A program made the translations under genes and the position numbers. A DNA stretch of 64,000 nt from JAGTRP01 sp035255045 (GTDB lineage Bacteria > Pseudomonadota > Gammaproteobacteria > Burkholderiales > Rhodocyclaceae). The stretch covers positions 25,392 through 89,391 of the forward strand of contig DATFAA010000019.1 in NCBI GenBank assembly GCA_035255045.1, read 5' to 3'. Below the pieces are notes generated by a model. The model saw only the letters and a list, made by a program, of their open reading frames with translations. It was not told the DNA's origin and searched no databases. Positions 8,331 through 17,407 of the stretch are shown in pieces (within the stretch, counting starts at the first letter, position 1; every line of letters begins with the position of its first letter).

Positions 8331-8375
8331 GAGTCCTCGGAAAATTGCGGCAAAGCCCGCAATTCTGGAGGACTC
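8331..8375 (-). promoter_or_regulatory. Long hairpin covering the Shine-Dalgarno of the PilJ-like gene
   Basis: GAGTCCTC at 8331-8338 is exactly complementary to GAGGACTC at 8368-8375, and AAAATTGCGG (8341-8350) pairs with CCGCAATTCT (8357-8366). In the minus-strand mRNA this makes a stem of about 18 bp that closes one nucleotide before the AUG and contains the GAGGA ribosome-binding site. It could be a translational switch or a thermosensor-like element; a transcription terminator is less likely because no U-run follows. Confidence 0.55.
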
Positions 8376-8410
8376 TATTCAAACGGTCTATGACAATTGT
8401 TAATCGCCGG

Positions 8411-9859
8411 TCAGCCGGTGCCGCCTACGGTCAGGCCGTCGATGCGCAGGGTGGGCTGGCCGACGCCCACCGGCACGCTCTGGCCGTCCTTGCCGCAGGT
8501 GCCGACGCCGGGGTCGAGCCTCATGTCGTTGCCGATCATGGAGACCTTGGTGAGGGCGTCGGGGCCGTTGCCGATCAGGGTCGCCCCCTTGATGGGCTGG
8601 GTCACCTTGCCGTCCTCGATGAGGTAGGCCTCGGACATGGAGAAGACGAACTTGCCGTTGGTGATGTCCACCTGGCCGCCGCCGAAATTGGCGGCGAAGA
8701 TGCCCTTCTTCACCGACCGGATGATCTCCTGGGGGTCGTGCTGGCCGGCCAGCATGGTGGTGTTGGTCATGCGCGGCAGGGGCAGGTGGGCGAAGGATTC
8801 GCGGCGGCCGTTGCCGGTCGGGGCCACGCCCATGAGGCGGGCGTTGAGAGAGTCCTGCATGTAGCCCTTGAGGATGCCGTCCTCGATCAGCACGGTGCGC
8901 TGGGTCGGGTTGCCCTCGTCGTCGATGTTCAGGGAGCCGCGGCGGTCCGGGATGGTGCCGTCGTCCACCACGGTGACGCCGGGGGCCGCCACCCGCTGGC
9001 CGACGCGGCCGGAGAAGGCGGAGCTGCCCTTGCGGTTGAAGTCCCCTTCCAGGCCGTGGCCGATCGCCTCGTGGAGCAGGATGCCGGGCCAGCCGGGGCC
9101 GAGGACCACGGTCATCTGGCCGGCCGGGGCCGGGATGGCGCCGAGGTTGGTGGTCGCCTGATGGACCGCCTCCCGGGCGTAGCGCTCCAGGATCTCGTCG
9201 CTGAAATAGCCGTAGTCGAAGCGACCGCCGCCGCCGGCGCTGCCCTGCTCTCGCCGGCCGTTGTCGTCGATGATGACCGACACCGAGCAGCGCACCAGGG
9301 GCCGCACGTCGGCCGCCAGGCGCCCGTCCGAGCCGGCCACCAGGATGACTTCGTACTCGCCAGCGAGGGAGGCCACCACCTGGGAGACCCGGGGGTCCGC
9401 CGCCCGGGCGAAGCGCTCCAGGCGCTCCAGGAGGCTGACCTTGGCTTCCGGCGCCAGGGAATCGAGGGGGTCATGGGTGCCGTAGAGCCGCACGGCCCTG
9501 CCCTGCCCCGCCCGCATGACCGGCAGCGAGCCGCTCTGGCCGGACGCGGCGATGGCCCGCACGGCGCCGGCGGCGTCGGTGAGGGCCCGGGCGCTGATGT
9601 CGTCGGAGTAGGCAAAGGCGGTCTTCTCGCCGCTGGAAGCCCGCACCCCGACCCCCTGGTCGATGGAGAAGCTGCCGGACTTGACGATGCCCTCGTCCAG
9701 GCTCCAGGCCTCGGAGCGGCAGTACTGGAAATAGAGGTCGGCGTAGTCCACGCCGTGCTTCATGATTTCGCCGAAGGTCCGGGACAGGTTGGCTTCGACC
9801 AGATCGAAGGGCTTGAGGAGGAGCTTCTCGGCTTGCGCCAGGGCGCTGTTCTGTTTCAT
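8411..9859 (-). CDS. tldD: Metalloprotease TldD
   Basis: A 482-residue zinc peptidase subunit which, with PmbA/TldE, degrades unfolded peptides and processes modified peptides. The HExxxH zinc motif is intact at H263-E264-H268 (LLHEAIGHGLEGD), followed by GRVGQRVAAPGVTVVDDGTI and the C-terminal C-G-K-D-G-Q zinc-ligand region, all TldD hallmarks. The ATG at 9857-9859 is 10 nt downstream of the nitrilase-family gene, in the conserved proteobacterial yhdP-nit-tldD order. No pmbA/tldE gene is in the window. Confidence 0.95.
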   Translation of the reverse strand: MKQNSALAQAEKLLLKPFDLVEANLSRTFGEIMKHGVDYADLYFQYCRSEAWSLDEGIVKSGSFSIDQGVGVRASSGEKTAFAYSDDISARALTDAAGAVRAIAASGQSGSLPVMRAGQGRAVRLYGTHDPLDSLAPEAKVSLLERLERFARAADPRVSQVVASLAGEYEVILVAGSDGRLAADVRPLVRCSVSVIIDDNGRREQGSAGGGGRFDYGYFSDEILERYAREAVHQATTNLGAIPAPAGQMTVVLGPGWPGILLHEAIGHGLEGDFNRKGSSAFSGRVGQRVAAPGVTVVDDGTIPDRRGSLNIDDEGNPTQRTVLIEDGILKGYMQDSLNARLMGVAPTGNGRRESFAHLPLPRMTNTTMLAGQHDPQEIIRSVKKGIFAANFGGGQVDITNGKFVFSMSEAYLIEDGKVTQPIKGATLIGNGPDALTKVSMIGNDMRLDPGVGTCGKDGQSVPVGVGQPTLRIDGLTVGGTG

Positions 9860-9869
9860 TCAGACTCCA

Positions 9870-10685
9870 TCAGAGACGACGGTGGGCGAGTGCCGGCAGG
9901 CTCTCGCGGATTTCGGCGATGCGGCGGTGATCGAGGTCGGCGATCACCACGCCCGGCCCCTTCAGCTTGCGATCCAGGATTTCGCCCCAGGGATCGACGA
10001 TCATGCTGTTGCCGTGGGTCATGCGACCATTGGGATGCAGGCCGCCCTGTCCGACCGCCAACAGATAGCATTGGTTCTCGATTGCCCGGGCCCGCAGCAG
10101 GATTTCCCAGTGGGCCCGGCCGGTGGTTTCGGTGAAGGCCGCCGGCACCAGGATCAGGTCCACCGGCGCCAGGGCCCGGTACAGCTCCGGGAAACGCAGA
10201 TCGTAACAGATGGACAGCGCCACCCGGCCGAAGGGCGTGTCCACCACCACCGGCTCCTTGCCGGCCTCGATGAAGGCGGCCTCGTCGTAGCGCTCCTCCC
10301 CCTTCTGGAAGCCGAACAGGTGGATCTTGTCGTAGCGGGCGACACAGCGGCCCTGCGGGTCGAAAGCCAGGCTGGAATTGCGCATCTTGTCCGGCCCGCT
10401 CGCCTCCAGGGGGATGGAGCCGGCGAACAGCCAGATGCCGTGGCGGCGGGCGGTCTGCGCCAGCCAGTCCTGGACCGGGCCGCGGCCGAAGGCTTCCCGG
10501 GCCCGCACCCGGTCGGCATCGGCGGCGCCGATGATGGGGAAGTATTCGGGCAGGACCGCCAGTTGGGCGCCCTGGGCCACCGCCTCCTCCACCAGGCGGC
10601 CGGCGACGGCCAGGTTGTCCGCCACCTGCGGGCCGGAAACCATCTGCAGGGCGGCGATGCGGCAGTTCTGGAGATTCGGACTCAT
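9870..10685 (-). CDS. Carbon-nitrogen hydrolase (Nit-type amidase)
   Basis: A 271-residue nitrilase-superfamily amidase. The Glu-Lys-Cys triad is visible as E47 (LPEYFP), K120 (YDKIHLF) and C160 (LSICYDLRFP). Nit1/Nit2-like members repair deaminated glutathione or act on small omega-amides; the substrate here is inferred only from family resemblance. Its ATG overlaps the TGA of yhdP in an ATGA junction, implying translational coupling, and tldD follows 10 nt later. Confidence 0.88.
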   Translation of the reverse strand: MSPNLQNCRIAALQMVSGPQVADNLAVAGRLVEEAVAQGAQLAVLPEYFPIIGAADADRVRAREAFGRGPVQDWLAQTARRHGIWLFAGSIPLEASGPDKMRNSSLAFDPQGRCVARYDKIHLFGFQKGEERYDEAAFIEAGKEPVVVDTPFGRVALSICYDLRFPELYRALAPVDLILVPAAFTETTGRAHWEILLRARAIENQCYLLAVGQGGLHPNGRMTHGNSMIVDPWGEILDRKLKGPGVVIADLDHRRIAEIRESLPALAHRRL

Positions 10686-13600
10686 TGCTTGGCCTCCTCG
10701 GGTTTGGGCAAGGGCGCCGGCGCCGCGGTTTCCTGGACCGACTGCCCGACCTTTTCCATCTTCGGGTCGGTCCACGTGCCGGTGACGTGGTACTGGAAGC
10801 TGAAAATCTTGTTCAAGGGATTCTGCAGCAGCTTGTTGGCCACCACCGCCGCCGCCCCCACCACCGGATGGGCCATGAGCAGGGCCCCCACCGACACGGC
10901 GCTGCCCATTTCCGGCTGCACGGTGACCAGCATGTCCTGGGTCTCGTTCTTGAGGTCGGCCTGGCCCTTCATGAGGATGCGGGCGGCCGGGCCGTCGATC
11001 TTGAGGTCGTCCACGGTGCGCATGATGCCGTTCCGGACCGCCAGGCGGGCGTCGATGCTGTCGAAGGCGAAGCCCTCGCTGAAGACGTCGCGGAAATCCA
11101 GGGTCAGCCGCCGGGGCAGGGACTGCAGGGAGAGGAGTCCGAGGAGCTTGCCGATGCCCGGGTCCACCTTGGCGAACTGGCCCTTGCCGGCCGCCAGGGT
11201 GAGGTCGCCGCTCAGGGTCGGGTAGTGGATGGAGGTCAGCGCCCCCTCCCAGGCCAGGTCGCCGCTCAGCCGGGCGGTGCCCCGCCGGATGGTCCCCGGG
11301 TAGCCCAGGCGGTCGAGGAGCTTGCCGGCGTCCGAGGCCGTCAGCTCGAAATTGAGCCGGGTGCGGTGGTTGCCGACGCTGCTCCACTGGCCCTTGCCCT
11401 TGAGGTTGCCGTCCGGGTTGCTGAGGCCGATGGTGTCCAGGTGCCAGACACCGGCGTCGTTGTGGGCCTTGAGTTCCAGGCGCCCCAGGCGCTTCTCGCC
11501 GAGGGCGAAGTCCGCCACCCGGATGTCCATGCCCGGCAGGGAATCCAGCACTTCCCGGGCTCCCGAATCGACCTTGGCCTCGCTCGGCAGGGCCAGGCGC
11601 TTGAAGTCCGCCTGCACCCAGCCGCCGGCCGCCTCCCGCCAGAAGATGTCCCCCGCCGCCTCCTTGGTGGACAGGCCGATCTGCCAGCCCCCTTCCCGGG
11701 GCCGCAGCTGCATTTCCACATTGGCGTAGTCCCGGTTCATGAGGCGCATGGCGGCCGTCTTGACGTTGATGTGGCTGACCAGGCCGGCGGCGCCGGCCCC
11801 GCCCTGGCCGCCGCCGTTGCCATTGCCGCCGCCGGCCATGGCCTGGCGCCAGAAATCCAGATCCAGGCGCGGCACCGACACCTGGGCCGCCACGCCCTTT
11901 TCGGGCAGGCTGGGCAGGGCGTCGCCCACCGCCAGGGCGCCCCGCTCCAGGACCATGGCCTCGCCCTCCTGGCGGCGCACCAGCAGGGCTTCCGCCGCCT
12001 TGCCCAGGGTCACCCGGATCTGGTCCCGGGGCAGGCCGTCCCGGTAGTAGTTGTCCGGCAGGTTCTTCTTCTCGAAGCGCAGGGGCAGGATTGATCCTGC
12101 CGTCTTGTTGAGGGGCTCGGGCAGGCTGGAGGAAATGCCGGCGAGGCCGGATTCCACCACGAAATCGGCCGATTTCTTCCGCACCCGCACTTCGCCCTTC
12201 CAGGCCGTGCCGCCGGTCACGTAGTCGAGGAGGGGCAGGTCGAGATGACGCCGCACCTCCCGCATGTTGGCATTGCCGCCCATGGCCACCGTCACCCGGT
12301 CGCCCTCGTTCTTCACTGCCAGGCGCATGGGGCCGCCCAGGACGTAGCCGGTGATCTCCGGGGCGCTCAGGGAATTCTCGGTGAACCTGAGGCGGCCGTT
12401 GACCTGGGTCACCGGCGGCAGGCCGGGCAGCACCGTCACCAGATTGTTGTGGAACTGGTACTCGCCCCGGATGCGGGTATCGGGGATGCGCTGCAGGGGC
12501 ATGTCGAGGGCCAGGTCCAGGCGGCCGCTGCCGCCGGCCCGCATGTCCTCGGTGAAATTGTCGATCTTCTCGCCCACCGGGCTGAGGTCGATAAAGCGCA
12601 GGAATTCCGCCGTCGGCCCCGTCACCTGGCCCTTGACCAGGAGCATCTGCTCCCGCGCCTCGAAATCGGGGATTTCCACCGTCACGGGCCCGATGCGGGT
12701 GCCCAGGATGCCGCCCTGGTGGGCTTCGACCCTCATGCCGATGCCGAAGCTCATGTCGCCGCTGATGCCCTCGATGGGCGGCCAGTCCGGGGCGTAGTCG
12801 ATCTTCACGCCGTGGGCCTTGGCGGTGACCAGGAACTGCCCCTTGCCCTTGTCCCGGAAAGGGAAGTCCTTGAGGTCGCCCTTGAGGACCAGCCTGGCGT
12901 CGCTGGCGGTGCCCTCGACGATGCCCCGGCGCAGCCAGTTGCGGGCGTCGGCGCTGACCACCGCCGGCATGTAGCGCCACACCGCCCGGCCGTCGGCCCG
13001 GCTGAGGGTGGCGGTGAGGTCGATCGTGCCGGGGCCCTCGCCGCCGAAGTGGTACAGGCCCTTGGCCGAGCCGGCGGCGTCGGTGCCGGAGAAATCGACC
13101 CGGTCCAGGCGCACGTCCAGGTTCTTGCCGTCCACCACCCAGGCCGCCCGGGCCTTGAGGCTGCCCAGGGCGAGATGGGGCTCGGGGAAGACCGCCGGCA
13201 GATCGAGCCCGGCATCCCGGGAATCGAGCTTGAGGCTGCCGCCCTTGTCGCTGGCGTCCACCTCGCCGGACAGGCCGCTGGCCCCGGGGACGTAACCCGC
13301 CGCCTTGACCCCCAGGCCGTCGAAGCCGGCCCGCAGGGCGTAGCGGTTCAGCTGGCCGGCCTCGGCCTCCCAGCTGGCCTTGAGGTCGGCGATCCGGCCG
13401 GTCGGCTGATGGGTGGCCAGCAGCTCCCGGCTGCGGGCATCCATGGGCAGGTAGTTGGCCAGGCGGTCGAGGGCGTCCAGGTCCAGGAGGTTGGCGGTGG
13501 CGCTGCCGCTCCAGCGCCCGCTCTGGGCATCGTGGCGCCAGCGCAGGTGAAAATCGGTGGGGGAGATGCGGATGCCGTCCAGGGACTGGAGCTCGACCTT

Positions 13601-14599
13601 GCTGCCGGCGAGATCCCATTCGTCGGCCTGGTAGCGGGCCTCCAGCCGGCCCCGCATGTTGGCCAGGTCGAGCACGGGGACGGTCTGGCCGAGGCGGATG
13701 CGCAGATCCTCCAGGGCCACGTCGGTGGTCACATGGCCCTGGCCGTGCTCCCAGTCGCCCCAGACCCGCAGGGCGCCCCGGCCCTGGGGCAGGTGGACCG
13801 GGTAGTCCACCCAGTCCCGCCAGCCGGCCAGGTCGGCGTACTGGAGTTCCAGGAAAAGGCGGCCGGAAACCTGGTCCATGGCCTCCGCCGGGTTGCCCCG
13901 GAACTCGCCCCGCAGGTCGATGCGGGAGGCCAGGTGGGCCGGCGGCACGGCGGAGAAGCCGAACCGGTGGCGGCTACCCCGGTTGTCGAGGCCGAACTGC
14001 AGGTCCTCCAGCACCAGGGGCGGGGCGTTCCGGAGGGCATCCTCCCAGACGATGATGGCGTCCCGGATGCGGATGTGGGGCTGGGCCAGGACCCATTCCA
14101 TGAGGCGCGGGTCGGTCTCCCCCTCGGCCTCGACCCCGGCCACGGAGATGCGCCCGCTGGCGTCCCGCCGCACATTGAGGGTCGGCCCTTCGACCGCCAG
14201 GAGGTCGAGGGTGGGCTCCAGGCGCCACAGGGTCTGCCAGGAAAGCACACTGTCCACCCGCTCGAAGGCGAAGGCCTGCCGCCCCTGGCGGTCGGAGACC
14301 ACCACGTCCGACAGGGTCAGGTGGGGCTTGAGGCCGTCCCAGCCGGCCTCGATGCGGCCGATGCTCACCGGCAGGCCGATGGCCTGGCCGACGGTCTGCT
14401 CGATGGTGGCCTGGTACTGGCCGATGTTGGGCAGGACGGCGTAGCGCAGGGCCAGGATGAGGCCGGCGAAGGCGAAATAGGCCGCCACCAGGGCCCAGCC
14501 CACCACGCCCAGGAGGCGACGGACGGCCTGGCGGGCGAGCAGGGGCCACAACCAGCGCAGCCGATAATAAAAGCCGTGGCGAAGCTCCTGCTTATCCAC
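10682..14599 (-). CDS. yhdP: YhdP family AsmA-like envelope protein
   Basis: A 1305-residue inner-membrane-anchored periplasmic protein of the AsmA/YhdP (TIGR02099, DUF3971) family; E. coli YhdP takes part in phospholipid transport to the outer membrane. One N-terminal membrane helix (about residues 28-55) is followed by a very long beta-rich repetitive domain and a C-terminal AsmA-like region. The start must be GTG at 14597-14599, because no ATG lies between the upstream in-frame stop and the membrane helix. The C-terminal tail is Pro/Ala/Glu-rich. It is divergent from glnE. Confidence 0.88.
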   Translation of the reverse strand: MDKQELRHGFYYRLRWLWPLLARQAVRRLLGVVGWALVAAYFAFAGLILALRYAVLPNIGQYQATIEQTVGQAIGLPVSIGRIEAGWDGLKPHLTLSDVVVSDRQGRQAFAFERVDSVLSWQTLWRLEPTLDLLAVEGPTLNVRRDASGRISVAGVEAEGETDPRLMEWVLAQPHIRIRDAIIVWEDALRNAPPLVLEDLQFGLDNRGSRHRFGFSAVPPAHLASRIDLRGEFRGNPAEAMDQVSGRLFLELQYADLAGWRDWVDYPVHLPQGRGALRVWGDWEHGQGHVTTDVALEDLRIRLGQTVPVLDLANMRGRLEARYQADEWDLAGSKVELQSLDGIRISPTDFHLRWRHDAQSGRWSGSATANLLDLDALDRLANYLPMDARSRELLATHQPTGRIADLKASWEAEAGQLNRYALRAGFDGLGVKAAGYVPGASGLSGEVDASDKGGSLKLDSRDAGLDLPAVFPEPHLALGSLKARAAWVVDGKNLDVRLDRVDFSGTDAAGSAKGLYHFGGEGPGTIDLTATLSRADGRAVWRYMPAVVSADARNWLRRGIVEGTASDARLVLKGDLKDFPFRDKGKGQFLVTAKAHGVKIDYAPDWPPIEGISGDMSFGIGMRVEAHQGGILGTRIGPVTVEIPDFEAREQMLLVKGQVTGPTAEFLRFIDLSPVGEKIDNFTEDMRAGGSGRLDLALDMPLQRIPDTRIRGEYQFHNNLVTVLPGLPPVTQVNGRLRFTENSLSAPEITGYVLGGPMRLAVKNEGDRVTVAMGGNANMREVRRHLDLPLLDYVTGGTAWKGEVRVRKKSADFVVESGLAGISSSLPEPLNKTAGSILPLRFEKKNLPDNYYRDGLPRDQIRVTLGKAAEALLVRRQEGEAMVLERGALAVGDALPSLPEKGVAAQVSVPRLDLDFWRQAMAGGGNGNGGGQGGAGAAGLVSHINVKTAAMRLMNRDYANVEMQLRPREGGWQIGLSTKEAAGDIFWREAAGGWVQADFKRLALPSEAKVDSGAREVLDSLPGMDIRVADFALGEKRLGRLELKAHNDAGVWHLDTIGLSNPDGNLKGKGQWSSVGNHRTRLNFELTASDAGKLLDRLGYPGTIRRGTARLSGDLAWEGALTSIHYPTLSGDLTLAAGKGQFAKVDPGIGKLLGLLSLQSLPRRLTLDFRDVFSEGFAFDSIDARLAVRNGIMRTVDDLKIDGPAARILMKGQADLKNETQDMLVTVQPEMGSAVSVGALLMAHPVVGAAAVVANKLLQNPLNKIFSFQYHVTGTWTDPKMEKVGQSVQETAAPAPLPKPEEAKQ

Positions 14600-14703
14600 G
14601 CAGACAGCCGCTTTGCCAGAGGATGGGTGAGGTCACTACAATCGCCGGATTGCCGAAAAAAGCGGATTTTAGCCTTTTCGGCCCCCATGGGACCCCAAAA
14701 TCA

Positions 14704-17397
14704 ATGAATCAGACCCTCGACGCCCGCTGGCAGCCCGCCCTCGGACACAGCCGCTACCTCGCCGCCCTCCTGGCCGCCCGCCCCGCCCTGGGGCCCGAAC
14801 TGGAAGCTGCCTGGGAGCGTCCCCTGGACGAGGCCATGCTCCTCGCCGCCCTGACCCCGCCCCCGGCCGACGACGAGGCCCTGAAGCGCGCCCTGCGCCA
14901 GCTGCGGCAGCGGGCCATGGCCCACATCGCCCTGCGCGACCTCACCGGCCTGGCGCCCCTGGCCGAGGTGATGGAGAGCATGTCCCTGCTGGCCGACGTC
15001 ACCACCAACTACGCCCTCGACCACCACCACCGCCAGCTGGCCGCCCAGTTCGGCGAGCCCCTGGACCACGCCGGCCGGCCCCAGCGCCTCCTGGTGGTGG
15101 GCATGGGCAAGCTCGGTGGACGGGAGCTCAACGTCTCCTCCGACGTGGATTACATCTTCATCTACCCGGAGGACGGCGACACCGCCGGCCCCAAGAAGAT
15201 CGACAACTTCGACTTCTTCTGCCGCCTGGGCAAGCGCCTGGTCGGCGCCCTCGGGGACATCACCGCCGACGGCCAGGTCTTCCGGGTGGACATGCGGCTG
15301 CGCCCCAACGGCGATTCCGGCCCCCTGGTCTGCTCCCTGGACGGCCTGGAGAACTACTTCATCACCCAGGGCCGGGAATGGGAGCGCTACGCCTGGATCA
15401 AGGCCCGGGTCATGAATGACGGCGCCAATGCCCAGCCCCAGGCCATGGGCGACCTGCAGCGCATCGCCCGTCCCTTCATCTTCCGCAAGTACCTGGATTT
15501 CGGCGCCATCAACGCCATGCGCGACCTCCACGCCCAGATCCGCCGGGAGGTGGCCCGCAAGGACATGGCCGACCACATCAAGCTGGGCCCCGGCGGCATC
15601 CGGGAAATCGAGTTCATCGCCCAGGTCTTCCAGCTCATCCGCGGCGGCCGCGACCCCTCCCTGCAGATCCGTCCCACCCAGGCCGTCCTCCGGCTCCTGG
15701 CCGAGCGCCGCATCATCCCGCCGGAGACCGAGGCGGAGTTGCAGGCGGCCTACGAATTCCTGCGCCGCCTCGAGCACCGCCTGCAGTACGTGGAGGACAA
15801 GCAGACCCATTCCCTGCCGGAGAACGAAGCCGACCGCCTGCAGATCGCCCGTTCCATGGACTTCGCCGACTGGCCGGCCCTGCTGGCGGTGCTGAACGGC
15901 CACCGGGAGCGGGTGAGCCGCCATTTCGAGCAGGTCTTCTCCGACCCCGGCGAGGGGGAACACGCCCTGGCCGGCCTCTGGCTCGGCCAGCTCGACGAGG
16001 AGGCCACCCTGGAGCGCCTGTCGGAACTCGGCTTCCGCCAGCCCCAGGCCGCCGCCGAGCGCCTCGCCGACCTGCGGGGGGCCAGCCGCTACCGCCAGCT
16101 GCCGGCCTCCAACCGGGAGCGCCTGGACGCCGTCGGCCCGCGTTTCATCGAGGCCGCCGCCGCCACCCCGGCGCCCGACGCCACCCTGGCCCGGGGCCTC
16201 GCCTTCCTCGAAGCGGTGAGCCGCCGGGGCGCCTACCTGGCCCTGCTCCAGCAGTATCCCCTGGCCCTGAAGCGGGTGGCCGACATCGTCGGCGCCTCAT
16301 CCTGGGCGGCGGAATACCTCACCCGCCACCCCATCCTCCTGGACGAACTCCTCGCCCCTTCCCTTCTCGACACCGCCACCGACTGGAACCAGTTCCGGGA
16401 CGCCCTGCTGCGGGACCTGGCCGACCACAAGGGGGACACCGAGCGGGAAATGGACATCCTGCGGGAGCAGCACCACGCCCACGTCTTCCGGCTCCTGGCC
16501 CAGGACCTGGCCGGCCTGCACACCATCGAGCGCATTTCCGACCACCTCACCCAACTCGCCGACATCCTGGTCCAGACCACCCTGGACCTGTGCTGGGAGA
16601 ATCTCAAGAAGCGCCACCGGGACAAGCCCAAGTTCGCGGTCATCGGCTACGGCAAGCTGGGGGGCAAGGAACTGGGCTACGCCTCCGACCTGGACCTGGT
16701 CTATGTCTACGACGACCCGGCCATGGAGGCCGAGGAGATCTACGTCCGCCTCGGCCAGCGCCTGACCACCTGGCTGTCCAGCCAGACCCCGGCCGGCATC
16801 GTCTTCGAGACCGACCTGCGCCTGCGGCCCAACGGCGACTCCGGCCTCCTGGCCGTGTCCATCGAGGGTTTCCGGCAGTACCAGTTGAAGCACGCCTGGG
16901 CCTGGGAGCACCAGGCCCTGACCCGGGCCCGCTTCTGCGCCGGCGACCCGGAGGTGGGGGCGCGCTTCGAGGCCATCCGCAACGAGATCCTCTGCCAGGA
17001 GCGGGACCTCGGCCGCCTCCAGGACGAGGTCGTGACCATGCGCAAGAAGATGTACGAGGCCCACGCCAGCAACAGCGCCACCGAGTTCGACATCAAGAAC
17101 GACCCGGGCGGCATCATCGACGTGGAATTCATTGTCCAGTACCTGGTGCTGGGCTACGCCCGGCGCTACCCGGAGCTCACCGGCAACCTGGGCAACATCG
17201 CGCTGCTCAAGATGGCGGCCGGCCTCGGTCTCATCCCCACCCAGCTGGCCGAAGGCACCCGCAACGCCTACCGGGAATACCGCCGGCTGCAGCACGAGAA
17301 GCGCCTCAACGACAGCCCCAAGTCCCGCATCGAGCGCAACTCGGTTATCCACCACATCGTGGCCGTCCAGGCCCTGTGGCGGGCGGTGTTCGGCTAG
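14704..17397 (+). CDS. glnE: Bifunctional glutamine synthetase adenylyltransferase/adenylyl-removing enzyme GlnE
   Basis: An 897-residue nitrogen-control enzyme that adenylylates and deadenylylates glutamine synthetase under PII control. It has two nucleotidyltransferase domains: the N-terminal deadenylylase with GMGKLGGRELNVSSDVDYIF and the C-terminal adenylyltransferase with GYGKLGGKELGYASDLDLVY, each followed by a DxRLRPNGxSG block. Length is slightly shorter than E. coli GlnE (946). ATG 14704 is the natural family start. It ends 10 nt before the convergent aminotransferase gene. Confidence 0.95.
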   Translation: MNQTLDARWQPALGHSRYLAALLAARPALGPELEAAWERPLDEAMLLAALTPPPADDEALKRALRQLRQRAMAHIALRDLTGLAPLAEVMESMSLLADVTTNYALDHHHRQLAAQFGEPLDHAGRPQRLLVVGMGKLGGRELNVSSDVDYIFIYPEDGDTAGPKKIDNFDFFCRLGKRLVGALGDITADGQVFRVDMRLRPNGDSGPLVCSLDGLENYFITQGREWERYAWIKARVMNDGANAQPQAMGDLQRIARPFIFRKYLDFGAINAMRDLHAQIRREVARKDMADHIKLGPGGIREIEFIAQVFQLIRGGRDPSLQIRPTQAVLRLLAERRIIPPETEAELQAAYEFLRRLEHRLQYVEDKQTHSLPENEADRLQIARSMDFADWPALLAVLNGHRERVSRHFEQVFSDPGEGEHALAGLWLGQLDEEATLERLSELGFRQPQAAAERLADLRGASRYRQLPASNRERLDAVGPRFIEAAAATPAPDATLARGLAFLEAVSRRGAYLALLQQYPLALKRVADIVGASSWAAEYLTRHPILLDELLAPSLLDTATDWNQFRDALLRDLADHKGDTEREMDILREQHHAHVFRLLAQDLAGLHTIERISDHLTQLADILVQTTLDLCWENLKKRHRDKPKFAVIGYGKLGGKELGYASDLDLVYVYDDPAMEAEEIYVRLGQRLTTWLSSQTPAGIVFETDLRLRPNGDSGLLAVSIEGFRQYQLKHAWAWEHQALTRARFCAGDPEVGARFEAIRNEILCQERDLGRLQDEVVTMRKKMYEAHASNSATEFDIKNDPGGIIDVEFIVQYLVLGYARRYPELTGNLGNIALLKMAAGLGLIPTQLAEGTRNAYREYRRLQHEKRLNDSPKSRIERNSVIHHIVAVQALWRAVFG

Positions 17398-17407
17398 GAA
17401 ACCCTCT

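Noticed and set aside
12245..14707. An 820-residue plus-strand open frame opposite yhdP
   Set aside because: Antisense shadow of the YhdP gene with biased composition and no family features; the start of glnE also overlaps its end.
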